From: JAGXTF01 sp044224315
Lineage (GTDB): Bacteria > Bacteroidota > Bacteroidia > NS11-12g > UBA955
Assembly: GCA_044224315.1 (NCBI GenBank)
Contig: JBGAKR010000002.1
Span: forward strand, 124,001 to 188,000
Reading direction: 5' to 3'
Length of the DNA: 64,000 nt
The notes below the pieces were generated by a model. It was not told where the DNA came from and made no database searches. It saw nothing but the letters and a program-made list of their open reading frames with translations. Below, piece by piece: positions 28,850-39,200 of this stretch. Within the stretch, counting starts at the first letter, position 1; each line of letters starts with the position of its first letter. Made by a program: the position numbers and the translations under genes.

Positions 28850-29953
28850 TTATCGCTTTCCACCTTTGCCGCCACCTTTTCCAGGTCCTTTGTTTCCTCC
28901 ACCCCCTTTAGATGGACCACCACCATAGGGTACAGATCCGCCCCCATGAGCGCCTTGTTTCATTCCAGGCTGTCCATGCTTGCTTTTACTCCCTGCAGAT
29001 GCCGGCCCATGGCCTTTTCCACCCAGATTGCTATGATTGTCTTTCATTCGAGGACCATGTTCGGGATGTGATTTAAAAGAAGTGCCCATGCGTTCTTTAC
29101 CGCCTGGTCCAAAATAATTTCTGCCCTTGTCTTTCGGCCAGCCATGTTTGCTGTAATATCCATTATATCTGTCCCAAACAAACACTGAATTGCTGCGTAT
29201 TGGATAATATAAAGGATGCGCAATTCCCATCCGATAAACGTTTACAGGGGCGTAACCCATTTTGCGATAATGCACTTCGCGACTTCTGTACCAACCATAT
29301 GGATGCGGCCGAATGGGTTCATACCAAACTGGGTATACCTGAAATATTACCGGAGAAACATAAACCTCATAGGCAGGTGCATATACAAGGGGCACTATTG
29401 GCCAAGTGTAAACATTTACCTCTATTCCGGCATCCACTTCGGTATATAAATTGGGAATCAAGGAAGCTTTTTCCATTTTTCCACCTTCTGCGGGCTCCAC
29501 TATTGCACTATCCCCATACAACAAATCATTACCTACAATTTGAATCACCGCAGATTTTTCACCCGTTTTTTCTAATTCAATTACAGCAACGTCCTGCATC
29601 TGCGTTTTGTTAATTGGTACCTGTAACACAAAAATATGTGCATTTTTTGATGCCGATTCTACCACCCGCACATAATCCACAAGACTGTCGCCATTCAAGT
29701 CCAGGTTATTTACATCATTGTTTTTTGTATTCAGATTTTTCTCAAAATCCTCGGCATTGTTAGCATTTTTAAACATTTCCAAGGCGCCGTACAAACTAAA
29801 ATTATCCCCGGGAAGCCCAGTACTGTCTGTAGAAGAATTGTTTCCAGATTTATCACCCCCACAGGATGAAAATAAAAAAACGGAGCAAATGAGGATTAAT
29901 AAAACCGCAATATTTCGGTTTGTACTTTTGGTATTGAAAGTTTGATTATCCAT
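28850..29953 (-). CDS. Lipoprotein with Gly/His/Lys-rich tail
   Basis: A 367-residue lipoprotein with lipobox FSSC near residue 30. A first domain (about 50-165) contains an Asp-rich, dockerin- or EF-hand-like stretch LDLNGDSLVDYVRVVE. A Tyr/Pro-rich middle (about 175-270) has repeated PV, YAP and YP motifs. The last about 90 residues are low-complexity Gly, Lys, His and Pro (KGGGGNKGPGKGGGKGGKR). The basic tail could bind polyanions or metal, but that is inference. I recognise similar proteins in Bacteroidota without a known role. Confidence 0.7.
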   Translation of the reverse strand: MDNQTFNTKSTNRNIAVLLILICSVFLFSSCGGDKSGNNSSTDSTGLPGDNFSLYGALEMFKNANNAEDFEKNLNTKNNDVNNLDLNGDSLVDYVRVVESASKNAHIFVLQVPINKTQMQDVAVIELEKTGEKSAVIQIVGNDLLYGDSAIVEPAEGGKMEKASLIPNLYTEVDAGIEVNVYTWPIVPLVYAPAYEVYVSPVIFQVYPVWYEPIRPHPYGWYRSREVHYRKMGYAPVNVYRMGIAHPLYYPIRSNSVFVWDRYNGYYSKHGWPKDKGRNYFGPGGKERMGTSFKSHPEHGPRMKDNHSNLGGKGHGPASAGSKSKHGQPGMKQGAHGGGSVPYGGGPSKGGGGNKGPGKGGGKGGKR

Positions 29954-30089
29954 TTTGGTTTTAAGTTGAAGAAGTTATTCGAATATATGCAATTTAGTTC
30001 AAATTATAGGCATTATATTATCAACTGTTGGCATTTTCGGCCCGTTCTCCACCTAATTTAGTTTTATGCATACCTGAAAATTGAAAAAA

Positions 30090-30120
30090 TTTGATTTTCA
30101 ATTCCAAAAAGTTATAATTG
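30090..30120 (+). promoter_or_regulatory. Promoter of the DUF1295 gene, near leaderless
   Basis: TTTG (30090-30093), 19 bases, then TATAATTG (30113-30120), one base off TAnnTTTG. The ATG is only 4 bases further on, so the transcript should start at or within the start codon. Confidence 0.6.
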
Positions 30121-30124
30121 TCCC

Positions 30125-31036
30125 ATGCTTCGCACAATCATTATACTCATACTCACCCTCATTATCATTCCACTGGCAGCATACTATCTGGATACAGAAC
30201 CCACGGCGCTGCAATGGCAGCTAATTCGCAATACCGGGTTTGGCATGTTGGGTGTGGCAGCGTACTGTTTTATTGTAAGCACCCTCACAGGCAATTGCAG
30301 CCAGGTAGATAAATTATGGAGCATTGTACCCATTGGCTATGCATGGTATTCAGCATTATATACCCATAATCCAAACCTCGTTTTCATGGCCATACTGGTG
30401 ACACTTTGGGGCGTTCGGCTTACGTATAATTTTGCCAGACGAGGTGCCTATTCTATAAAATTCTGGGCAGGTGAAGAAGATTATCGCTGGGAAATTTTAC
30501 GCCAAAACAAAATGTTTCAACCTAAATGGAAATGGATGCTGTTTAATTTATTTTTTATTTCCTTGTATCAAAATGCATTAATCTGGCTTTTTACATTACC
30601 TATTGTATACGCCGCCCGGGTTGAGAATTATTCACCCATTTCGGTTTATATACTGGGGGCTGTATTTCTACTCTTATTAATTATGGAAACAATTGCCGAC
30701 CAGCAGCAATGGAATTTTCAAAACGAAAAATACCGCAGAATAAAAGCCAATATACCGCTTGAAAACTATGCCCATGGTTTTACACGAGTTGGACTGTGGA
30801 AATACATGCGACACCCCAATTATACGGCCGAGCAAAGTATTTGGATATGCTTTTACCTGATAGGCGCAGCAGCTACCGGACAGTGGCTCAACTGGTCGGC
30901 CACCGGAGCATTGTTACTACTGTTATTATTTCAGGGCAGTTCAGATTTCAGCGAAAATATTTCACGTCAGAAATACACTGAATATGAAAATTATCAAAAA
31001 AATACCGGCCGTTTTTTACCCAAATTAATTAAATAA
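30125..31036 (+). CDS. DUF1295 membrane protein, steroid 5-alpha-reductase-like
   Basis: A 303-residue protein with about seven membrane helices. The C-terminal region contains GLWKYMRHPNYTAEQSIW and a final YENYQKNTGRFLPKL, the pattern of the DUF1295 branch of the steroid 5-alpha-reductase/isoprenylcysteine methyltransferase superfamily. Those enzymes reduce double bonds or methylate lipid-like substrates in membranes using a cytosolic cofactor. The substrate here is unknown. Its 3' end faces the duplicated icmF tail at 31051. Confidence 0.85.
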   Translation: MLRTIIILILTLIIIPLAAYYLDTEPTALQWQLIRNTGFGMLGVAAYCFIVSTLTGNCSQVDKLWSIVPIGYAWYSALYTHNPNLVFMAILVTLWGVRLTYNFARRGAYSIKFWAGEEDYRWEILRQNKMFQPKWKWMLFNLFFISLYQNALIWLFTLPIVYAARVENYSPISVYILGAVFLLLLIMETIADQQQWNFQNEKYRRIKANIPLENYAHGFTRVGLWKYMRHPNYTAEQSIWICFYLIGAAATGQWLNWSATGALLLLLLFQGSSDFSENISRQKYTEYENYQKNTGRFLPKLIK

Positions 31037-31050
31037 CCTGGATTAAAAAA

Positions 31051-31126
31051 CCGCTTACATATTTCTGCGATACTGCCCACCCACCGAGAACAGCGCTTCT
31101 GTAATCTGGCCCAGTGAGCAATATTT
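31051..31126 (-). repeat. Displaced 76-bp copy of the icmF 3' end
   Basis: This segment matches 36159-36234 at 75 of 76 positions, in the same orientation. Read on the minus strand it encodes KYCSLGQITEALFSVGGQYRRNM and the stop, the last 23 residues of IcmF, but no icmF body is attached. The only difference (31094 versus 36202) is a silent third-position change in an Ala codon (GCG versus GCC). Upstream of it the sequence changes abruptly to the neighbouring T9SS gene. Confidence 0.95.
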
Positions 31127-31131
31127 ATAAT

Positions 31132-34100
31132 CTAATCTGTTTTTACAACCTTTACTACTCCAACATGTCCTTCTTTGTCCAATATTCTGACATAATATAA
31201 ACCTACTGGAAGGGAATTGGTTAATACCCTAATACTATTTGTATTCTCTTCAATTACAAAGTGGATGCAAACCTTACCATCTACGCTTATAATACTACAA
31301 TCTGAGAGACCTTGATTTGAAATAATACTTATATATCCATCAAACGGATTAGGGAAAACCTGAACTCCGTTAGTGCCAAATCCAAGAACTCCAGAAATAG
31401 TGAACAAAACCGAATCAGAAACACTTTCACAGCCTATTGAATCTGTATATCGGCTATAATAATAACCTGACTTTAATGGATAGTAATTTTGCAAAGTATC
31501 ATTTGGACCTGTGGGCGTTTTATTACCAAAAAACCATTTATTTCCTGAAGAATAGTTGGAAATAATTCTGGCACCCGAGATTGTTAAAATAGGTTTTAGT
31601 GGAATTGAGTTTACCACTACCACTTGGGTATCTGATTCGACCGAGCAACCATGTCTATCGACTCCAATTCCTGTAAACATCCATTTACCTATACCCAAAT
31701 TACTTATCTTCTTCACAGAATCCTTGCCGAGCCAAGCAAATGGCACTGAATTTCGACTTATGGACATTTCTTTAGCTCCCGCAATACCTATAGTAAAGTC
31801 AATTGGACCGCAAACTGGCTTGGACAGCGTTGAAATTAAAATATTTGGTCTGCTCAAATTATGTAATGGAAGATTAACTTTAATAGAATCAACACATCCA
31901 AATCTTGTGTATCCATATACCCACGCAGCATTTTTATAATCATACCCAGGTATTTTTATCGAAGATGAAAAGTTTGCTCTCGAGTAAAGAGCATTTCCGA
32001 TTTGTACTTTGTAGGTATCCCGGTTATTTAAATAAAGCAAGGTAGAATCTTTCATACAAATAGTATCCTCCAGTGTGTAAGCCAACAGTGGATGATAATT
32101 ACTCATTATGGGTGCCATAAGAAAAGTAGTATCCAAACATCCATGTGCATATTCTGAAAAAACCACTAATGTATCCTTTTGAATACCTCCAACCAATTTA
32201 TAAAACCCACTGGTTACACTATTGAGAATAACATTCTTCTGTCTTTCAACCGTGAACTTTTTTGCACCGTTTAATTGGAGGGATGCGCTATCTAATCGAC
32301 AAACCGTATCTTTATCTATCAATGACGTAAACCTAACTCCATTGTCAACAAATGGAGATTTTAATAAACCAGAATCTAAACAATTATGTGCCGTTGTAGC
32401 CCATACTTTTATTAAACCCTGTTGCAATGGAGGAACCAAATTGTAATTCCCTGAAGGAACATTTTTAAACAAATTACTATTGTTTAAATATACATCATAG
32501 CTCTTCATACCATTCAACATTACTAAGGTATTTTGACCTCGACATAATACTGAATCCAAGAGAGCATATTGAAATTTATGCGTTTCTGTTACGGGTGTTT
32601 TTGCAAAAACTGTAGTTTTACAACCTGCATTTGAGATACCTGTAACTTGGTATACATCTCGTTTGAGATAAGATATCACATTATATGAACCACTTTTAAC
32701 AGTATCAAATAGTAAATTCGTTTTATACCAAACTTTAAACTTATCTGTCCCAGATAGATTCAACTTGGTTTTTTCACCCGCGCATATAGTGTCATTATCA
32801 ATACTTGCCTGTATAACTGGCAATTGATTTACTTTTTGAATCAACTTCCTCGATTTAAAACATCCAGAATTCGCAAATGCAATATATTCTATCATTGAAC
32901 CCGTGCTTGGCACTTTATAAAGACTATAACTACCTGGTGTTATTTTACTAAACTTTAAACTTCCATTATAATAAACATCGAATTTGGGGCTACCCGCAAT
33001 AACAAATTTAATTGTATCCCCATCACAATAAGTCGATTTATCGGTAGTTAATACTCCAGAAACACTTTCAATTTCAAATGAAACTGAACCTAAAACATAA
33101 TAAGACTGAAAAGGGGAAACTGGAATAATACGTAATTTATACTTTTTCGAACTGGGTAAATCTACAGGCAGCATTGCGGTTATAATCTTGACCTTACCAT
33201 CAGGAATTTCAGTCCAGCTTAATAATTCAACGGGTTTAACAAACCCTCCCAGTGTGTCAGAGAGTTCCAATTTGAGTTTAGTTAAAATAGAATTAGAATA
33301 ATTTCGATAAGTAACAATAATATCAGTTTCCCCGCAATACTTACTTTTATCAACTTTCTTAATTTCCGTAAAAGGCAAAACCAAGGACTTGGTGATATTG
33401 GTTTTTACAGGAACTTCATAATCAAAATAAATTGATGCCGCATTTTGAATATACACAGACGTATCAATTGGAAATTTTGGAGAAACTGAAAACTCAATAA
33501 ACCCTTTACTTTTTTCCTTATTTTTTAGGGTGTCCGTTAAATTGATTCTATGGAAACCAAACTTAATAACATTAGAATCTTGACTCATGTAACATGGGAA
33601 ACTACATAAACCTAGATCGATTGATCTCGGATTTAAAAACTTACTCAAAGTATCAACTACCAGAACATCAAACGCCGTGTCAGTGCCAAGATTCTGAAAA
33701 TCTATATGATAAATTACCTTTTCTGAACTCACAATCGAATCCCCGATTAAGATCATTTTAGCATTTGGATCATAAGGTGATAATACTTTTAACTTCAAGA
33801 AAGATGCATTATTCTCCAGGCTTAGATCATGAAAACTAGTATCGACCCAAGTTAAAAGCTTGAAATTATCGCCATTAAACAATTTATTTTTATCGACATT
33901 AAAATCTACAGAAAACTGAATGGAATCTCCACCTAAAATCTCGGACAATTTCCAATCCAAAATCCCTAAAGATGTATCACTACCGCATCCATGACAATTA
34001 TTTACAATCAATCTTTTATCATATTTTAATTTTAACTTTGGATAACTACCTCCTGTAGCTTTACCCAAACTATTTGACCCTCGGTTACCTACAATAATTG

Positions 34101-36048
34101 ATGCTGTAAAATCTTTTCCCCTTACAGCTCGACCAGCGCCTAACAAAACACTTAAATCTAACCTATTATCATAAACACCCAATACCCCTAAATCGACAAA
34201 AGAATCTAATAATAGTTTCACCGACTTTAACTTACTCGAAACATTGCATGCTGAATTCGAATAATAGGTAGGCAAAGCCAATGAATATATTCCAGAATCC
34301 AGGTATAGTTTAAACCTTCCACTACTATCTGTATTAGTATATTTTGATGCTTTTTCGGCACAAATCAATTTATTCCGTATTGAAAATTCATTTGATTTAT
34401 TCCAAATACAATTACTGTCGTTATCTTGATAGAATTGTCCGGCAATATAAGATCTAGGATTAACCGGAATATCCAGATTTATGGTAGTATCTTTCTTATT
34501 TATATACTTCACTTGTTGGAAACTACAACTGCTATAAAAATCAAGACCCGGAACAAGAACTAAATCTCTAGGCCCAAATGCAGTCGCCACCATTGCTTTA
34601 CCACTATCATTAGTTTGAAAATAATCATTTAACCCTGGTTTTATTCCGGCTAAATAAAACCACACACCTTTAGCAGCCTTTTCTCCCAAATCTCTTTTAC
34701 AATTATGATTTTTATCAATATAAGTTGAAACTATATAATTTGTTTTAACCTTACTAAAACGAATATTCATCATTTTCAGCTCTAAAGCAGGTATATCGCA
34801 ATGATTATCAGACACCCCCACTAACATCTTATAGTTCCTTTCACTCCAAACGTACCCTGGTTTAAATGTAAAATATCCTGAATCATTAGATCGAAACGGG
34901 GAATCCCTGGTATATTTTGAACCCACAGGCGGGTTATATATTGTTATGTATGAAGTATCTTTTATTTTAGAAACTGTATTTGAATCATCTTTTGATTGAA
35001 ATCTTAAACTATATGATTTATTAATAACAAGAGAGTCAATCACAGGCAAACTCAAAACGGGTCTGTTATTATAGCCACAACTTGAATTCACATTAAATTG
35101 TCTGTCTGTAAGTGTTGTACCCACCAGTTCCCATTTACTATTTATTTTTCTATATTCTTTCGTCTTTACCGCAATTACAAACACTTCATCACATTTTGTT
35201 GGAGTAAAAATTGAAAATCCGGTTGTTGAATCGAAATAAAATCCCCTTGGGGGAGACGAAGTAGACGTTGGCGTGCACTTTATTGTAGAACTTGTACAAT
35301 ATGGTGTTAGTGGATATTGATAGGTAAATGGGCTACCGTATGTGCAATTAGTTGTTGGCCCCTCTTTGGCTGGAACAAGCGAATAAGATACAGAATCATA
35401 TTCAGATGTATCAAAAGAGCCCAAAAACAAATTCGATTTATTATTACAACACACTTCTGTCCTGTTTTCAAAGAAAGAAATTGGTGAATTGTTTACTATA
35501 TTCAATTGGGTTCCTGAGGAAGTACATAAGTTCAAAGAACTTTCAATATAAAAATTTTGTCCCGCTAACCCAGTGGTTATGGAGGAATTCCGGCAACATT
35601 GCTGCCAGGAAAAAACAATTTGGCAAAGATTTGAATTCGTAAATAATGATTTAAACCGGGTTGAATACATATCAATCACAGCATAATATGTATGCCGCTC
35701 TGTGCCTGGCCCCTTGCCAACAGTATTGCTTGGAGAGCAATTCTTTTTTGACCAGGTACAATGGTAGGTAACATCCGTAATTCCGATTCTATTCTTTAAA
35801 ATCAAAATAGTATCTGAACCTAAACTTCCACCCGATTTATCCAAGAATTTTATTGACAATGCATCTGTAGTTGGCATTGCAATGCCATTGCAATCGCGGT
35901 AAACATTTAAATAAACCCCATATTTATTCGAACCCAAATACTCGTATCTAATATAACCACCAAGTAAATGACTTGCTGAAATATTTTGAGCAAATAAAAT
36001 TAAGATGTAAACAGCAATAAACTGCTTGATTAGTAATGACCTGATCAT
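31132..36048 (-). CDS. Giant T9SS type A surface protein in an inserted segment
   Basis: A 1638-residue protein starting at ATG 36048. A signal peptide (to about 25) precedes an N-terminal domain common in Bacteroidota surface proteins (SHLLGGYIRYEYLGSNKYGVYLNVYRDCNG). The middle carries a DUF7619-like domain (FQNLGTDTAFDVLVVDTLSKFLNP). Then come about six Ig-like repeats of roughly 85-90 residues, each with a Cys near 'DTIC' and another near 'GC'. The end is a T9SS type A sorting domain (VQVFPNPFDGYISI). By eye the coding is clearly more AT-rich than both neighbours. It lies exactly between direct copies of the icmF 3' end, with its stop 6 bases from one of them, so it was probably acquired. 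Adhesion is a guess. Confidence 0.88.
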   Translation of the reverse strand: MIRSLLIKQFIAVYILILFAQNISASHLLGGYIRYEYLGSNKYGVYLNVYRDCNGIAMPTTDALSIKFLDKSGGSLGSDTILILKNRIGITDVTYHCTWSKKNCSPSNTVGKGPGTERHTYYAVIDMYSTRFKSLFTNSNLCQIVFSWQQCCRNSSITTGLAGQNFYIESSLNLCTSSGTQLNIVNNSPISFFENRTEVCCNNKSNLFLGSFDTSEYDSVSYSLVPAKEGPTTNCTYGSPFTYQYPLTPYCTSSTIKCTPTSTSSPPRGFYFDSTTGFSIFTPTKCDEVFVIAVKTKEYRKINSKWELVGTTLTDRQFNVNSSCGYNNRPVLSLPVIDSLVINKSYSLRFQSKDDSNTVSKIKDTSYITIYNPPVGSKYTRDSPFRSNDSGYFTFKPGYVWSERNYKMLVGVSDNHCDIPALELKMMNIRFSKVKTNYIVSTYIDKNHNCKRDLGEKAAKGVWFYLAGIKPGLNDYFQTNDSGKAMVATAFGPRDLVLVPGLDFYSSCSFQQVKYINKKDTTINLDIPVNPRSYIAGQFYQDNDSNCIWNKSNEFSIRNKLICAEKASKYTNTDSSGRFKLYLDSGIYSLALPTYYSNSACNVSSKLKSVKLLLDSFVDLGVLGVYDNRLDLSVLLGAGRAVRGKDFTASIIVGNRGSNSLGKATGGSYPKLKLKYDKRLIVNNCHGCGSDTSLGILDWKLSEILGGDSIQFSVDFNVDKNKLFNGDNFKLLTWVDTSFHDLSLENNASFLKLKVLSPYDPNAKMILIGDSIVSSEKVIYHIDFQNLGTDTAFDVLVVDTLSKFLNPRSIDLGLCSFPCYMSQDSNVIKFGFHRINLTDTLKNKEKSKGFIEFSVSPKFPIDTSVYIQNAASIYFDYEVPVKTNITKSLVLPFTEIKKVDKSKYCGETDIIVTYRNYSNSILTKLKLELSDTLGGFVKPVELLSWTEIPDGKVKIITAMLPVDLPSSKKYKLRIIPVSPFQSYYVLGSVSFEIESVSGVLTTDKSTYCDGDTIKFVIAGSPKFDVYYNGSLKFSKITPGSYSLYKVPSTGSMIEYIAFANSGCFKSRKLIQKVNQLPVIQASIDNDTICAGEKTKLNLSGTDKFKVWYKTNLLFDTVKSGSYNVISYLKRDVYQVTGISNAGCKTTVFAKTPVTETHKFQYALLDSVLCRGQNTLVMLNGMKSYDVYLNNSNLFKNVPSGNYNLVPPLQQGLIKVWATTAHNCLDSGLLKSPFVDNGVRFTSLIDKDTVCRLDSASLQLNGAKKFTVERQKNVILNSVTSGFYKLVGGIQKDTLVVFSEYAHGCLDTTFLMAPIMSNYHPLLAYTLEDTICMKDSTLLYLNNRDTYKVQIGNALYSRANFSSSIKIPGYDYKNAAWVYGYTRFGCVDSIKVNLPLHNLSRPNILISTLSKPVCGPIDFTIGIAGAKEMSISRNSVPFAWLGKDSVKKISNLGIGKWMFTGIGVDRHGCSVESDTQVVVVNSIPLKPILTISGARIISNYSSGNKWFFGNKTPTGPNDTLQNYYPLKSGYYYSRYTDSIGCESVSDSVLFTISGVLGFGTNGVQVFPNPFDGYISIISNQGLSDCSIISVDGKVCIHFVIEENTNSIRVLTNSLPVGLYYVRILDKEGHVGVVKVVKTD

Positions 36049-36111
36049 AAAGTTAAAATTAAAAGAATCTTGAAAAAGTTTCTTCACTTAATCAAAAGTA
36101 CATAATTAATG

Positions 36112-36143
36112 TGAAAATCGCAAGCATCTTGCTTGTATTTTCA
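36112..36143. other. Inverted repeat between the T9SS gene and icmF
   Basis: TGAAAAT and CAAGCA on one arm, TGCTTG and ATTTTCA on the other, pair around a 3-base loop with a small internal bulge. It could be a terminator for icmF (no strong T run), a recombination site of the inserted segment, or an operator for the T9SS gene. Confidence 0.5.
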
Positions 36144-36158
36144 AACAATCTAGCATCC

Positions 36159-36234
36159 CCGCTTACATATTTCTGCGATACTGCCCACCCACCGAGAACA
36201 GGGCTTCTGTAATCTGGCCCAGTGAGCAATATTT
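36159..36234 (-). repeat. icmF-borne copy of the 76-bp direct repeat
   Basis: This is the in-place 3' end of icmF (last 23 codons, stop and 4 bases), matching 31051-31126 except for one silent base. Together the two copies bracket 5032 bases (31127-36158) holding a single gene. Confidence 0.95.
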
Positions 36235-39200
36235 GGCGGCTTCCATCATTTGCTCAAACATGTTGTGATTTTTCACAGCTGCATCCTGCAATTTGTGTAG
36301 CATTTCGTTGCATTTCTCTGCATTTTTCTTATGCAGATTATCCAACATACTAATCTGATATTGCTTTTCTTCCTCAGTTGCACGTATTACTTCCTGCGGT
36401 ATGCTGGTAGGCGATCCTTTTGAACTTAAAAATGTATTTACACCAATAATAGGCATTTCTCCGCTGTGTTTCAGGGTTTCATAATACAAACTTTCTTCCT
36501 GTATTTTTCCACGCTGGTACATGGTTTCCATGGCACCCAGCACCCCACCGCGTTCGGTAATTCTATCAAATTCTGACAGTACGGCCTCTTCCACCAATTC
36601 GGTTAATTCTTCAATAATAAATGAACCCTGCAATGGATTTTCATTTTTTGCCAAACCCAATTCACGGTTAATTATTAATTGAATGGCCATAGCCCTGCGT
36701 ACACTTTCTTCGGTAGGTGTTGTGATGGCCTCGTCGTAAGCATTGGTATGCAACGAATTGCAGTTGTCATAAATAGCGTACAAAGCTTGCAATGTGGTGC
36801 GTATATCATTAAAATCAATTTCCTGGGCATGCAAACTTCTGCCACTGGTTTGTATATGATATTTCAACATCTGGCTGCGTGCATTTGCACCGTATTTGTG
36901 CTTCATGGCTTTGGCCCACAATCTTCTGGCAACGCGTCCAATCACCGCATATTCGGGGTCAATTCCATTGCTGAAAAAGAACGATAAATTGGGTGCAAAA
37001 TCATCGATATGCATACCCCTGCTGAGGTAATATTCTACAAAAGTAAATCCGTTTGCCAGGGTAAATGCCAATTGCGAAATAGGATTGGCTCCGGCTTCGG
37101 CAATATGATACCCGCTGATAGAAACACTATAAAAATTGCGTACTTTCTGATCGATAAAATACTGTTGTACATCCCCCATTAAACGCAATGCAAATTCGGT
37201 ACTAAAAATACAGGTATTTTGCGCCTGATCTTCTTTCAAAATATCGGCCTGCACCGTACCACGCACCTGGGTGAGTGTCCATGTTTTTATTTCGTTGTAC
37301 ACTTCAGCAGGCAACACCTGATCGCCGGTAACACCCAATAACATCAATCCCAGTCCGTTGTTTCCCTCGGGCAAATCACCCTGGTATTTTGGGCGCGGCA
37401 ATCCTTTTTCCGCAAAAATGGCATCGATTTTATGGTTAATTTCTGCTTCTAAACCATTCTTTTTTATGTATAATTCGCATTGCTGATCGATGGCGGCATT
37501 CATAAAAAATCCCAACAGCATGGGTGCAGGGCCATTAATGGTCATGGAAACTGAGGTTTTAGGATCGGCCAGATTAAAACCACTGTACAATTTTTTTGCA
37601 TCATCCAGGCAGCATATACTTACACCACTGTTTCCTATTTTTCCATAAATATCGGGGCGAATATGCGGGTCGCGGCCATACAGGGTTACACTGTCAAATG
37701 CGGTTGACAACCTTTTGGCAGGCATTCCTAAACTCACATAGTGAAAACGTTTATTGGTGCGTTCTGGTCCACCTTCACCGGCAAACATGCGGGTAGGATC
37801 TTCACCTTCACGTTTATTGGGATAAATGCCCGCAGTGTAAGGGAAATAACCGGGTGTATTTTCCTGCAATACCCAGCGCACTTTATCTCCCCACGATGCA
37901 AATTTCGGGAGTGCTACTTTGGGTATTTTTAAGTGGCTTAAACTCTCTGTATAATTGGCTACTTTAATTTCTTTATCTCGCACTTTAAATGTAAAAAAAT
38001 CATCCTTATATCGGCGTGATTCTGCATTCCAGGTGGCCAAAGTAGTCCACAAATGGGGGTCTAAATCTTTTTTATACCTGTCGAATTCTGCAAATAATAA
38101 TTTTACAATTTCTTCTGATCCGGATTTTACTTTTGCGATAATTTCATTGCGTTTTTCATCAAAATCTGAGGCTTCATTTACATTATAATTACTGAAACTG
38201 AGTATGGTTTTTGAAATTGCATATAATTTATCTGCAGTCTCGGCCTGCTTTTCGCCATCGGTATCATAGCGACGGTTGTTTTCAGAAATTTCACTTAAAT
38301 AACGGGTGCGATTGGGTGGAATCACAAATATTTTCTCACTCATTTCATCCGTTGCAAAGAACTTACTGTTCAAAGCTGCACCTGTTTTTTCCGCAACTTT
38401 ATCCATCACGGTTTTATACAATTTATTCATGCCAGGGTCGTTAAACTGACTGGCAATGGTACCAAACACGGGCATATCTGCCGGGCTGGCATCAAACATT
38501 TTATGGTTGCGCTGAAATTGTTTTTGTACATCCCTCAAAGCATCCAAAGCCCCGCGTTTATCAAATTTATTCAATGCTACTATGTCGGCAAAATCCAACA
38601 TATCTATTTTTTCCAATTGAGAAGCAGCACCATATTCGGGGGTCATTACATACAATGCCACATCGCAATGCGCAGTAATTTCGGTATCACTTTGACCAAT
38701 ACCGCTGGTTTCAACAATTACCATATCAAAACCCGAAGCTTTCAGAATGGCAATGGCATCATCCACATGCGGGCTCATAGCCAGATTGGCCTGACGGGTG
38801 GCCAAAGAACGCATATAAACCCGTGGGTTATTGATGCTGTTCATGCGGATTCGGTCGCCGAGCAGCGCGCCACCGGTTTTACGTTTGCTGGGATCGATAG
38901 AAATAATACCCAATGATTTATCCGGAAAATCGAGCAAAAACCTGCGTACCAACTCATCTACCAGCGAACTTTTACCCGCACCCCCAGTGCCGGTTATACC
39001 CAATACGGGCACTTTGGCATTTTTACCTGCCTCGCGCACTTTGGCCAATGCAGCCTGGTGTTTATCCGGAAAATTTTCTGCAGCACTTATCAATCTGGCA
39101 ATGGCAACATGGTTTTGAACATTTAGCCTGTCTTCTTCCCCATTGAGTTCTTCGCCGGTAGGATAATCGCTTTTTTGTACCAAATCGTTTATCATGCCCT

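Noticed and set aside
31051..36234. Insertion sequence or prophage as the source of the direct repeats
   Set aside because: No transposase, integrase or phage gene and no terminal inverted repeats. The repeats are far longer than a normal target-site duplication and correspond exactly to a gene end.
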